Made by a program: the position numbers and the translations under genes | The notes under the pieces: generated by a model | Told to the model about the DNA's origin: nothing | The model's database searches: none | What the model saw: only the letters and a program-made list of their open reading frames with translations | Part shown: positions 32,554-40,380 of the stretch, piece after piece | How the letters are laid out: the number at the start of each line of letters is the position of its first letter | Numbering within the stretch: the stretch's first letter is position 1 | NCBI RefSeq assembly: GCF_001187435.1 | Contig: NZ_LFXA01000014.1 | Location: 186,001 to 250,000, forward strand | DNA: 64,000 nt | Direction of reading: 5' to 3' | Source: Streptomyces caatingaensis | GTDB taxonomy: Bacteria; Actinomycetota; Actinomycetes; Streptomycetales; Streptomycetaceae

Positions 32554-33631
32554 TCAGACGACCTCGAAGGTGCCCATCATGGCCATGTCCTCGTGCTCGA
32601 GGTTGTGGCAGTGCAGCATGTAGCGGCCCCGGTAGCCGGTGAACCGGGCGAGGACTTCCACCACTTCGTACGGGCGGACGTCCACGGTGTCCTTCCAGCC
32701 GGCGTCCGCGGCGCCCGGCGGCCGCCCGCCCCGGGCGACGACCTGGAACCGGGCCAGGTGCACGTGCACCGGGTGGTGGAAGTCGCTGCTGAAACGCCAC
32801 CGCTCCACACTGCCCAGGCGCGGCGACGCCAGCACGGTGTCAGGGCGGAACGGCCGGCCGTTGACCGTCCACATCGGCCGGTCGCCACCGTCGCGCGTCC
32901 GGCGGAAGTCGAAGACCCGCACCGGCATGTCCCCGGCCGGCACGAGCCGTTCGAAGGAAGGGGCGAGGCGCGCCGGTACCCGGCTGTCGTCCCGTCCCCG
33001 GCGCACGACGTGGAAGCGCATGACGTCGCGCATCCCGCCCTCGGCCGCCGTGTTGCGCAGGGTGACGCGGCTGCCGACCGGGAAGCCGGCGAAGTCGACG
33101 ACGGCGTCGCAGCGTTCCCCCGGTGCCAGGCCGACCGCGTCGAGCCGCCGCGGCGCGCCGAGCAGACCGCCGTCGCTGCCGACCTGGACGAACCAACCGC
33201 CCCCGGCCGCCCCCGCCGGCCTCCAGACGCAGGTGGTAGCGGCGGGCGTTGGAGGCGTTGAGGAGACGGAGGCGGTAACGGACGGCGGACACCTCCAGCA
33301 CGGGCCACGGCGCGCCGTTGACGAGCTGGACGTCGCCCAGCACCCCGTCGGGGAAGCCCTCGTGGCCACGGACGGGGTAGCGGAAGGAGCCGTCCTCCTC
33401 GAACGACCGGTCGCACAGCATCAACGGGACGTCCCGGTCGCCGCGCGGGAGCGGGAGCCGGTCCTCCTCGTCGTCGCCGACGAGGAAGAGGCCGGCCGGC
33501 CCGCGCCACACCTGCGGGGCGCTGAAGTCCATGCGGTGGTCGTGGTACCAGAGCGTCGCCGCCCGCTGCGGCAGCGGATACACGTAACTGCGGCTGCCCA
33601 CGGCCGTCCGGCCGGCGCCGGCGCCCGCCAT
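32554..33631 (-). pseudogene. Second multicopper oxidase, truncated and frameshifted
   Basis: Upstream frame: PLPQRAATLWYHDHRMDFSA to RLRLLNASNARRYHLRLEAG. Downstream frame from about 33210: GGGWFVQVGSDGGLL, HHPVHVHLARFQVV and YMLHCHNLEHEDMAMM. The two frames join across a C5 run (33210-33214), so a one-base indel breaks the gene. The first cupredoxin domain with its HxHG copper motif is also absent; the homology begins just past the end of the next gene at 33657. It is therefore an N-terminally deleted remnant, distinct from the intact oxidase at 16307. It retains type 1 and most trinuclear ligands. Confidence 0.78.
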
Positions 33632-33656
33632 GCCGGCGTGCGCCGCGCGTACGGCC

Positions 33657-34073
33657 TCACCCGGCCACCCCCGACCCCGCGACGGGCCGCGCGCGGCACG
33701 TGAACGCCCAGTACGTCAGGGCCGTCGCGCAGCCGAAGACCCCCATGTCCAGGGGCATGTGCCCGGCCAGCGCGCGTGCCTCTCCCAGCCCCCGCTGCGC
33801 GCTCACCAGTCCGACGAGCACCGCGGCGGCCGCCGCGGGCCCGCCCGGTGTGCGCAGCCGGCGCCACACCAGCACCGTGGCCACGGCCTGAAGGACCGTG
33901 AGCGCGCTCAGCACCCCGGCGTCGGCCGCGTGCCACGCCAGCAGCTCCAGGTCGCCCGTCACGAACAGGCCGGCGAGGGCGGCCTGGACGAGGGTGTCCA
34001 GCAGGACGGGCACGGCCGTGGCGCGCAGCAGCCGTACGGGCCGGGGGAGCCGGTCCTCCGCCCGGGCGCTCAC
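33657..34073 (-). CDS. Small membrane protein, about four helices
   Basis: The 138-residue product has four hydrophobic segments (around VPVLLDTLVQAALAGLFV, VLSALTVLQAVATVLVW, PAAAAAVLVGLV and MGVFGCATALTYWAF). I recognise no family motif. The GTG start overlaps the stop of the darcynin-like gene (GTGA), so the two are translationally coupled and under the same operators. The stop lies 26 bp before the remnant multicopper oxidase, whose missing 5' end may have been removed by a rearrangement here. Confidence 0.72.
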   Translation of the reverse strand: MSARAEDRLPRPVRLLRATAVPVLLDTLVQAALAGLFVTGDLELLAWHAADAGVLSALTVLQAVATVLVWRRLRTPGGPAAAAAVLVGLVSAQRGLGEARALAGHMPLDMGVFGCATALTYWAFTCRARPVAGSGVAG

Positions 34074-34417
34074 CGGGACCCCGCCCCCTCGGCCAGGGCC
34101 CGCTGGTACGCCTGGAAGCCGTCCTCGACGCCCAGGAAGACCTCGCCGAGGACGAAGTGGCCCTCACTGACGAGGGGAGTGTCCCGCAGGGCCTCGACGA
34201 GGAAGTAGTACGCGCCGAGGTCGTCGGTCTCCAGGACGGCGAAGTCCGAGAAGCGGCCGTTGAACGCCTCGGCGTCGAAGAAGCGCGCCCGCACCCGGTC
34301 CGCGTACGCCGCGAAGACCGGATCCAGGTGCGCCGCGCGCATCGCGTCGCGCTCCTCGCGCGAGAGCGCGAGCCAGCGCGGAGTGACGGTGCAGGTGAGG
34401 ACGATGCCGTACCTCAT
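34070..34417 (-). CDS. Darcynin-like protein
   Basis: The 115-residue cytoplasmic protein begins MRYGIVLTCTVTPRWLALSR and contains FNGRFSDFAVLETDDLGAYY and LVEALRDTPL, which I recognise as the darcynin family, of unknown function. ATG 34417 is the natural start; the longer frame runs into the operator region. It is divergent from a TetR gene with paired operator-like repeats between them, and coupled to a small membrane protein gene. Confidence 0.78.
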   Translation of the reverse strand: MRYGIVLTCTVTPRWLALSREERDAMRAAHLDPVFAAYADRVRARFFDAEAFNGRFSDFAVLETDDLGAYYFLVEALRDTPLVSEGHFVLGEVFLGVEDGFQAYQRALAEGAGSR

Positions 34418-34435
34418 GGGACCCCCGGAGAAATT

Positions 34436-34486
34436 GCTAACGGTGTTAACTTTCGGGGGCAAGGTAAAGTTACAGGCGTTAACTTT
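34436..34486. promoter_or_regulatory. Two TetR operator-like dyads, darcynin operon / tetR
   Basis: Site A (34436-34453) contains TAACGGTGTTA; site B (34466-34486) has arms AAAGTTA and TTAACTTT. Both share the half-site GTTAAC and lie 30 bp apart, start to start, in an unusually AT-rich stretch between the divergent genes. Typical of an autoregulated TetR repressor also controlling its divergent neighbour. Confidence 0.72.
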
Positions 34487-34514
34487 GTCAAGCGGGAAGG
34501 CAGGGAAGGGCGCT

Positions 34515-35255
34515 GTGCCGAGCACTCCGCGAACCTCCGCAGGCGGGCGGCGTCATCGCGTCCGCGAAGAGGCGCTGGCCGAGATCCTGCGCACCGGCCG
34601 GCGGCTGCTCGTCGAGGAGGGGCCGGCCGCGGTCACCCTGCGGGCCATCGCCCGCGAGATGGGCATGACCGCGCCCGGCCTCTACCGGTACTACGCCGGC
34701 CACCGCGACCTGGTCCAGGCGCTCGCCTCGTCCCTCTACGACGAGCTGGCCGCCGCCCTGGCCGCCGCCCGCGACCGCTGCCCGGACGCCGGTGCGGGGC
34801 CGCAACTGCGCGCCGTCTGCCGCGAGTTGCGTCGCTGGGCCCTCGACCACCCGCGCGAGTTCGGCCTGCTCTTCGCCAAGCCCGTGACGGACGCCGACAC
34901 CGCCCCGGGCACCTTGGCCCACGACTCCGGCTGGCGCTTCGGCGGCGTCGTCCTCGACCTCATGGTCCGGCTCTGGCGCGACGGCGGCGTCCGGGCGCCC
35001 GCCGGGCTCGACCCGGCCTGGACCGCGCAGCTGGAGGAGGTGCGCGAGCACCTCTCCGGAGAGCCGGTGCCGCCGGAGGTCCTCTACGTCTTCGTCGCCT
35101 CCTGGGCCCGGCTGTACGGCACCGTGGCCGTCGAGGTCTTCGGGCACCTCGACTTCGCCCTGACCGACCCCGAGCCGCTCTTCGAGCACGCCCTCGACGA
35201 CGTCCTGGCGGCGCTGGGCGGCACCGGCCGCGGACCGGCCGGCCCCCACGCGTGA
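34515..35255 (+). CDS. TetR family regulator with TetR_C_13/WHG-type C-terminal domain
   Basis: The 246-residue protein has an N-terminal HTH (ILRTGRRLLVEEGPAAVTLR, then GMTAPGLYRYYAGHRDLVQA). The C-terminal domain with RRWALDHPREFGLLFAKPV and FVASWARLYGTVAVEVFGHL matches the WHG-type group common in actinomycetes. GTG 34515 is chosen because GGGAAGG lies five bases upstream; the longer frame reads through the operators. It probably represses the darcynin/membrane-protein pair and itself. Confidence 0.88.
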   Translation: MPSTPRTSAGGRRHRVREEALAEILRTGRRLLVEEGPAAVTLRAIAREMGMTAPGLYRYYAGHRDLVQALASSLYDELAAALAAARDRCPDAGAGPQLRAVCRELRRWALDHPREFGLLFAKPVTDADTAPGTLAHDSGWRFGGVVLDLMVRLWRDGGVRAPAGLDPAWTAQLEEVREHLSGEPVPPEVLYVFVASWARLYGTVAVEVFGHLDFALTDPEPLFEHALDDVLAALGGTGRGPAGPHA

Positions 35256-35394
35256 TCAGGACGGCCCGGCAGTGCACCTCCGTGACGCCTTCCGGCGCCA
35301 CTCCGGCGGGCGGGTCGCCGCCCCCTCGAACGCCCCCCTCGAAACCTCACCGGCCGGGCGATTCCGGCGGGTTGGGGCCTCGGCCCGGGCGGCC

Positions 35395-36354
35395 TCAGCC
35401 GGCGGGCGACAGGGCGAGCTCGTCGGCGTACGGGGGCCGGGCGCCGGCACGGGAGCAGGTGACCGCGGCCGCGCGGGCCGCGAAGGAGAGGATGTCGCGC
35501 CATTCCCCGGCACCGAGGGCGGGGGACGCGGTGAGGGCCCCGTGGCCGTCGAGGCGGTGCAGGAGTGCGGCGTTGACGGTGTCGCCCGCGCCGATGGTGT
35601 CCACGACCGTCACCCGCTCACCGGGCACGGACACGTCGAGGCCGTCCCGGGTGAGGACCGTCAGCCCCGCGCCGCCACGGGTGAGGACGACGGCGTACGG
35701 GCCCGCGGCCAGCCACTCCCGCACGGCGGCCGCCGGGTCGGCCGCCGGACCCGCGAGCCAGGCCGCGTCCTCCTCCGAGAGCTTGAGGAGGCTCACGTGC
35801 GGGAGCCACGAGCGGAACCGGGCCCGGTAGGCGTCCGCGTCGGGGACGATGCCGGGGCGCACGTTCGGGTCGAGGACCGTGAACAGGCCGCCGGCGGAGG
35901 CGCGGCGCAGCAGCTCCTCGTAGGCGCTCGCGCCGGGTTCGAGGACGAGCGAGCAGGTGCCGAAGGAGACCGCGCGGGCCGCCGCCGGCAGCGCGTCGGG
36001 GGCGGTGAAGAGGCGGTCCGCGGTGCCGCCGGCGTGGAAGGAGTACTCGGCCGAGCCGCCGTCGCCGACGTGCGCCACGGCCAGGGTGGTGGGTTCGGGA
36101 CCGCGCCGGACCAGGGAGGTGTCCACGCCGTCCGCCCGCAGACCGGCCAGGAGCGCGCGCCCGAAGTGGTCGGTGGACAGCCGGGAGCAGAACGCGGTGG
36201 GGGTGCCGAGGCGGGCCAGCGCGACGGCGGTGTTGTACGGACCGCCGCCGCGCTGGGGCAGCAGGGCGGGAAGGCCGTCGGCGGCGGTCCCCTCCTGGTC
36301 CCGGGGCCCCGCCGGAACGAGGTCGATGAGGGCTTCCCCGGCAACGATGATCAT
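35395..36354 (-). CDS. PfkB family sugar kinase (fructokinase-like)
   Basis: The 319-residue ribokinase-type kinase has an N-terminal GEALIDLVPAGP, the substrate loop GGGPYNTAVALARLG and the C-terminal signature DTIGAGDTVNAALL, with the catalytic Asp in GAGD. The G-G-x-x-x-N motif and length fit fructokinases, which make fructose-6-phosphate from fructose and ATP. ATG 36354 gives the family start MIIVAGEAL. No sugar transporter or hydrolase gene is adjacent, so the sugar is uncertain. Confidence 0.85.
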   Translation of the reverse strand: MIIVAGEALIDLVPAGPRDQEGTAADGLPALLPQRGGGPYNTAVALARLGTPTAFCSRLSTDHFGRALLAGLRADGVDTSLVRRGPEPTTLAVAHVGDGGSAEYSFHAGGTADRLFTAPDALPAAARAVSFGTCSLVLEPGASAYEELLRRASAGGLFTVLDPNVRPGIVPDADAYRARFRSWLPHVSLLKLSEEDAAWLAGPAADPAAAVREWLAAGPYAVVLTRGGAGLTVLTRDGLDVSVPGERVTVVDTIGAGDTVNAALLHRLDGHGALTASPALGAGEWRDILSFAARAAAVTCSRAGARPPYADELALSPAG

Positions 36355-36601
36355 GGAATGGGGCCTTTCGGACGGCGGGCCGCGCAACGGCGGGCCCGGC
36401 GGCGGTCGAGGGTGCGGGCAGGAGGCGGAGGGCGGGGCGACTTGCACCCCGCCGTCCGGCCTCCAGGAGCATTCTCGCGGCCACCGTCGCACCGTCGGTA
36501 CGGGCCCGTCCCCGCCACCGCCACAGCCCGCGCCCGCTCCCGGGTCCGGGGGCCGGGGCCCTGGCGGGCGCGGCTCCTCGCCTCGTCCCGCGCCGGCGTC
36601 C

Positions 36602-37138
36602 CTAGTAAAGAACCTCGCCCATGGGCGAGTTGTCGCCGACGACGTAGGCGCGGATGGCGGCCAGGTACGCGGCGCGGCCGACGCGCCCGTCGCCGTCGGT
36701 GTCCAGGGCGTCGAACGCGGCCCCGGCGTTGTCCGGCGGATTGTTCAGCGCGGTGCGCAGGGTGGTGAACTGCGCCCGGTCCAGGGCGCCGTCCCCGTCG
36801 GCGTCGACGAGGTCGAAGAGCGAGCCGAGCGCGAAGCGGCACACGTTGTCGAACTTGTCGCCGTCCACCCACGCGTCGTAGGCGCCGAAGGTCAGCCGGC
36901 CGTCCCCGTCGGCGTCCATCGTCTCCCAGGCCGTGCGCCCGTGCGCGCGGGCGGCCTTGACGAGCGGGTCGTCCTCCGTGCGCCCGGTCGCCCGGACCAC
37001 CCGGTCGATGCGGGAGAGGTAGTCGTGCGCCGAGATCACGCCGTCCCCGTCCGCGTCCATCATCGCGAAGACGCGGGCGGTGGGGGTGGCGGCTGCGGTG
37101 GTGGTCGTACGGTCCAACTCGGCTGTCCTCCTGCTCAC
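36602..37138 (-). CDS. EF-hand calcium-binding protein (calerythrin-like)
   Basis: The 178-residue soluble protein carries four EF-hand loops at 28-39, 75-86, 112-123 and 146-157, each starting D-A/T-D-G-D-G. Only loop 1 has an acidic residue at position 12 (Asp39); loops 2-4 have Ala, Gln and Ala there, so calcium affinity may be low in three of them. There is no signal peptide; homologues act as cytoplasmic calcium buffers or sensors. The GTG at 37138 gives the longest frame, but a TTG at 37117 with AGGAGG nine bases upstream is a strong alternative. Confidence 0.87.
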   Translation of the reverse strand: MSRRTAELDRTTTTAAATPTARVFAMMDADGDGVISAHDYLSRIDRVVRATGRTEDDPLVKAARAHGRTAWETMDADGDGRLTFGAYDAWVDGDKFDNVCRFALGSLFDLVDADGDGALDRAQFTTLRTALNNPPDNAGAAFDALDTDGDGRVGRAAYLAAIRAYVVGDNSPMGEVLY

Positions 37139-37351
37139 TCCGGTGCGACGAGGGCTCGTCCCGCCCTTCCTACCCGCGTGCCGCCGGTTGCCCGTGCCGC
37201 CGTGGCGACGGACGGCGTCCGGCGGGTGCGACGGCGCGCGGGGCCGCGCGGAGGGGCGGGCGCACGCGGAAGGCGCGCTTCCGGGCGCCGGGGTGGGAAC
37301 AGCGGCCCGGGGCAGTCACAGTCCGTGCAAAACAGACGAGTTGGAGGACAT

Positions 37352-37891
37352 GTGTACGGAACGCGTGGTGTGGCCGTGGCCCTGGGGGCCCTGGCGCTGG
37401 TGTGCTCGTCACCCGGCCCCGCCTCGGCGGAGGGACGCGGCGGGCACGGCGGGTACGAGGCCGTCACCTGCACGGGCCGTTCCACGAGCCGTTACGATCC
37501 GCCGCTCGCCCTGCTGCCCCGGACGACCCGCAACCACGCGCACGTGCGGTACGCCTGCACGGTCGGCCCGGGCCGTACCGTCGGGGCCGTCGGCACGTTC
37601 GACTCGTTCCCGACGTCGGCGTCCTGCGTCTCGGTGTCGGGCGCGGGCGGGGCGGAGACCGTCCGGTACGCCGACGGCGGACGGTCGGTGATCGTCCTCG
37701 ACAACGCCACCGCCGTCCGCGTCGCGGGTGTCCTGGAGGTTCTTCAGTCGGGCCGCGTCGTCGAGGGACGCGCTGCCGGGCACCCAGTACGGCGGACCGT
37801 GACCGCCCTGCCCCGGGAACTGCCCACGGACTGCCTCACCTCCGGCCTCCACGGCAGCGACAGCGCCGTCCAGTTGGAGATCCTGCCGTAG
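37352..37891 (+). CDS. Secreted protein of unknown function
   Basis: The 179-residue precursor starts at a GTG four bases past GGAGG. A short n-region and hydrophobic core (GVAVALGALALVCSS) lead to a cleavage site near PASA-EG. The mature part has a Cys in VTCTGRST, another in RYACTVGPG, then CVSVSG and TDCLTSG, so two disulfides are likely, and is rich in beta-forming Val/Thr. I do not recognise the family. The rest of the locus gives no hint. Confidence 0.75.
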   Translation: MYGTRGVAVALGALALVCSSPGPASAEGRGGHGGYEAVTCTGRSTSRYDPPLALLPRTTRNHAHVRYACTVGPGRTVGAVGTFDSFPTSASCVSVSGAGGAETVRYADGGRSVIVLDNATAVRVAGVLEVLQSGRVVEGRAAGHPVRRTVTALPRELPTDCLTSGLHGSDSAVQLEILP

Positions 37892-37972
37892 GGCCCCTCG
37901 ACCGTCCCCCGCCCGCGGCGCCGCCCTCACCGCGGCGCGCGGGCCGCGAGCGCCGCCCGACGGCCGGGGGCC

Positions 37973-38572
37973 TCAGCCCCCCGGCCCCGGCGCCCCCGCC
38001 CGGAGGCCGTCCGTGACGAGGTCGAAGAGGCGCCGGACGCGCTCGTGGGCGTCGTCGTGCGCGGCGACGTGCCACAGGCCGGAGATGGCGAGGAGGAGAT
38101 CGTCGGGGGTCACCCCGGGGCGGATGGTGCCCGCCCTCTCGTTGGCCTCCAGCAGGAGGGCGACGGCCGCGGTGACCGGGGCGTGGCCCCAGCGCGCGGG
38201 GGCGGCGGGCGCGCAGGTGGCCGCCCGCATCGCGTCGGCCAGGCCCGCCTTGGCCGCGGCGTACTGGGCCAGGCGGTCCAGCCACTCGCGCAGCGCCCGG
38301 TCGGGCGGCCGGGTCGCGAGCAACTGGCGGGCCGCTTCGAGGACCTGCTGGACCTCGAAGCGGTAGACCTCCAGGATGAGCGACTCCCGGTCGGGGAAGT
38401 TCCGGTAGAAGGTGCCCTGCCCGACACCCGCCTTCCGCGCGATCGCGCTCAGCGCGACGGCCGGCGAACGCGTCAGCTCCGCCAGGGCGACCTCCAGGAT
38501 CCGCTCCCGGTTGCGCCGGGCGTCCGAGCGCCGGGGCGGCCCGTCGTCCTGCGCCGGCACCCTGGTCCGCAC
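37973..38572 (-). CDS. TetR family regulator
   Basis: The 199-residue protein has a TetR HTH (RNRERILEVALAELTRSPAV, then AGVGQGTFYRNFPDRESLIL) and a C-terminal domain with VTPDDLLLAISGLWHVA. GTG 38572 follows GAGG. It is divergent from the molybdenum hydroxylase operon with a perfect palindrome between them, so it most likely represses that operon and itself. The inducer is presumably an aldehyde or aromatic substrate; this is inference. Confidence 0.88.
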   Translation of the reverse strand: MRTRVPAQDDGPPRRSDARRNRERILEVALAELTRSPAVALSAIARKAGVGQGTFYRNFPDRESLILEVYRFEVQQVLEAARQLLATRPPDRALREWLDRLAQYAAAKAGLADAMRAATCAPAAPARWGHAPVTAAVALLLEANERAGTIRPGVTPDDLLLAISGLWHVAAHDDAHERVRRLFDLVTDGLRAGAPGPGG

Positions 38573-38627
38573 GTGGCCTCGCCCTCCGCTCGTCCCGGTC
38601 CGCGCACCCCGTCCACCACCCTTGTTA

Positions 38628-38645
38628 AGCGGACAACTGTCCGCT
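38628..38645. promoter_or_regulatory. Perfect TetR operator-like palindrome
   Basis: AGCGGACAACTGTCCGCT consists of 8-bp perfect arms around AC, flanked by TTA/TAA. It lies between tetR (start 38572) and the hydroxylase operon (start 38828). The GCGGACA half-site is of a kind reported for TetR-family repressors (family knowledge). Confidence 0.78.
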
Positions 38646-38827
38646 AAATTCGGGGCCTTGGGGCAGCCGCCCGTCCTCCCGCACAAGCACTCTAGTGGCA
38701 GCCGGGGCGGCGGAACGGCCGGCGCCGCCCGCGTCACCCACCGCGTCGACCGCCCGCGCGGGCCGCCCCGTCCGGCACCGCCGCGGCGCGCGACCGCCAT
38801 CGCGACCGCCATGCCGAAGAGGGCCAC

Positions 38828-39385
38828 ATGACCGCACCGACGTCCAGCGTCATCACCCTGCACATCAACGGAGAACCCCACACCCTCACCGTCGACCACC
38901 GCACCACCCTGCTCGACGCCCTGCGCGAACGCCTCGGGCTGACCGGCACCAAGAAGGGCTGCGACCACGGACAGTGCGGCGCCTGCACCGTCCTCCTCGA
39001 CGGCCGCCGCGCCCTGGCCTGCCTCCAGCTCGCCGTCGCCACCGAGGGACGCGCGGTCACCACCGTCGAGGGCGTCGCCGACGGCGACCGGCTCCACCCC
39101 GTCCAGCAGGCGTTCCTCGAACTCGACGGCTACCAGTGCGGCTACTGCACCCCCGGACAGATCTGCTCCGCCCTCGCCGTCCTGGAGGAGCACGCCGCCG
39201 GCTGGCCCAGCGCCGTCACCGCCGACCTGCGGCCCGAGGCCGGCCCGCCCGCCCTCACCGACGACGAGATCCGCGAGCGGATGAGCGGCAACCTGTGCCG
39301 CTGCGCCGCCTACCCGGCGATCGTACGGGCCGTCGCGCGCGCCGCCCAGGAACGCCCGGGGGAGTCCGGGACGGTGGCGGCATGA
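38828..39385 (+). CDS. Molybdenum hydroxylase, 2Fe-2S subunit (PaoA/YagT-like)
   Basis: The 185-residue protein has the plant-type 2Fe-2S site KKGCDHGQCGACTVLLDG and the second all-helical 2Fe-2S site YQCGYCTPGQICSA with NLCRCAAYPA. It passes electrons from the molybdenum centre to FAD. E. coli PaoA has a Tat signal; none is seen here, so the complex is probably cytoplasmic. ATG 38828 has GAGGG upstream. First gene of a four-gene operon; the next start overlaps its stop (ATGA). Confidence 0.93.
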   Translation: MTAPTSSVITLHINGEPHTLTVDHRTTLLDALRERLGLTGTKKGCDHGQCGACTVLLDGRRALACLQLAVATEGRAVTTVEGVADGDRLHPVQQAFLELDGYQCGYCTPGQICSALAVLEEHAAGWPSAVTADLRPEAGPPALTDDEIRERMSGNLCRCAAYPAIVRAVARAAQERPGESGTVAA

Positions 39386-40380
39386 GGGAGTTCCACTACC
39401 GGCGCCCCGCCCGCGTGTCCGACGCACTCGCCCTCCTCGGGACCGACCCCGGGGCCCGCCCGCTCGCCGGCGGCACCAACCTCGTCGACCTCATGAAGAC
39501 CGGCGTCGAACGGCCCGCCCTCCTCGTCGACCTGCGCGACCTCCCCCTCGACCGCATCGAGGCCACCCCGGACGGCGGCCTGCGCATCGGCGCCACGGCC
39601 ACCAACAGCGACCTCGCCGCCCACCCCGACGTGCGCCGCCGCTACCCCGCCCTGGCACAGGCCGTCCTCGCCGGCGCCTCCGGGCAGGTGCGCATCATGG
39701 CCACGGTCGGCGGCAACCTGCTCCAGCGCACCCGCTGCGGCTACTTCACCGCCCCCGCCACGACCACCGCCTGCAACAAGCGCGCCCCCGGCAGCGGTTG
39801 CGCCGCGATCGCCGGCGAACACCGCAACCACGCCGTCCTCGGAGCCACCGAGCACTGCGTCGCCGTGCACCCCTCCGACATGGCGGTCGCTCTGACCGCC
39901 TTCGACGCCACCGTCACCTACGAAACCGCCGACGGCACCGGCGAGTTGCCGCTCGCCGGCCTCTACCGGCCCGTGGGCGGCACCCCGCACCTGGAAACCG
40001 CGCTGCCCACCGGCGCGCTGATCACCGGCGTCGTCCTGCCGCCCGCCCCGGTCGCCGCCGCCTCCCGCTACCGCAAGGTCCGCGAACGCGCCTCCTACGC
40101 CTTCGCGATCGGCTCGCTCGCCGCCGCCCTCGACGTCCGGGACGGCACCGTGCGCGACGTACGCCTCGCCTTCGGCGCCGTCGCCTCCCACCCCTGGCGC
40201 GCCCGGCGGGCCGAGCGCGCCCTGACCGGAGGACCGGCCGACGCCACCGCCTTCGCGGCCGCCGCCGACGCCGAACTGGCCGCCGCCCGGCCCCTGCCCC
40301 ACAACGGCCACAAACTGCCGCTGCTGCGCACCCTGGCCGTCGCCGTCCTGACGGAACTCGCCCAGGAGGCCGCCCGATGA
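39382..40380 (+). CDS. Molybdenum hydroxylase, FAD/4Fe-4S subunit (PaoB/YagS-like)
   Basis: The 332-residue protein has FAD-binding motifs PLAGGTNLVDLMK and ATVGGNLLQR. After the second comes RTRCGYF, ACNKRAPGSGC and EHCVAVHPSDM, giving Cys119, 131, 140 and 159. This insert and the NKRxPGSGC motif mark the PaoB branch, whose members bind an extra 4Fe-4S cluster; plain xanthine dehydrogenase FAD subunits lack it. I cannot verify the exact ligands. ATGA overlaps join it to the genes on both sides. Confidence 0.92.
   Translation: MREFHYRRPARVSDALALLGTDPGARPLAGGTNLVDLMKTGVERPALLVDLRDLPLDRIEATPDGGLRIGATATNSDLAAHPDVRRRYPALAQAVLAGASGQVRIMATVGGNLLQRTRCGYFTAPATTTACNKRAPGSGCAAIAGEHRNHAVLGATEHCVAVHPSDMAVALTAFDATVTYETADGTGELPLAGLYRPVGGTPHLETALPTGALITGVVLPPAPVAAASRYRKVRERASYAFAIGSLAAALDVRDGTVRDVRLAFGAVASHPWRARRAERALTGGPADATAFAAAADAELAAARPLPHNGHKLPLLRTLAVAVLTELAQEAAR

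Noticed and set aside
38628..38645. Palindrome as a terminator
   Set aside because: It lies between divergent starts, has a 2-nt centre too tight for a hairpin loop, and fits an operator better.
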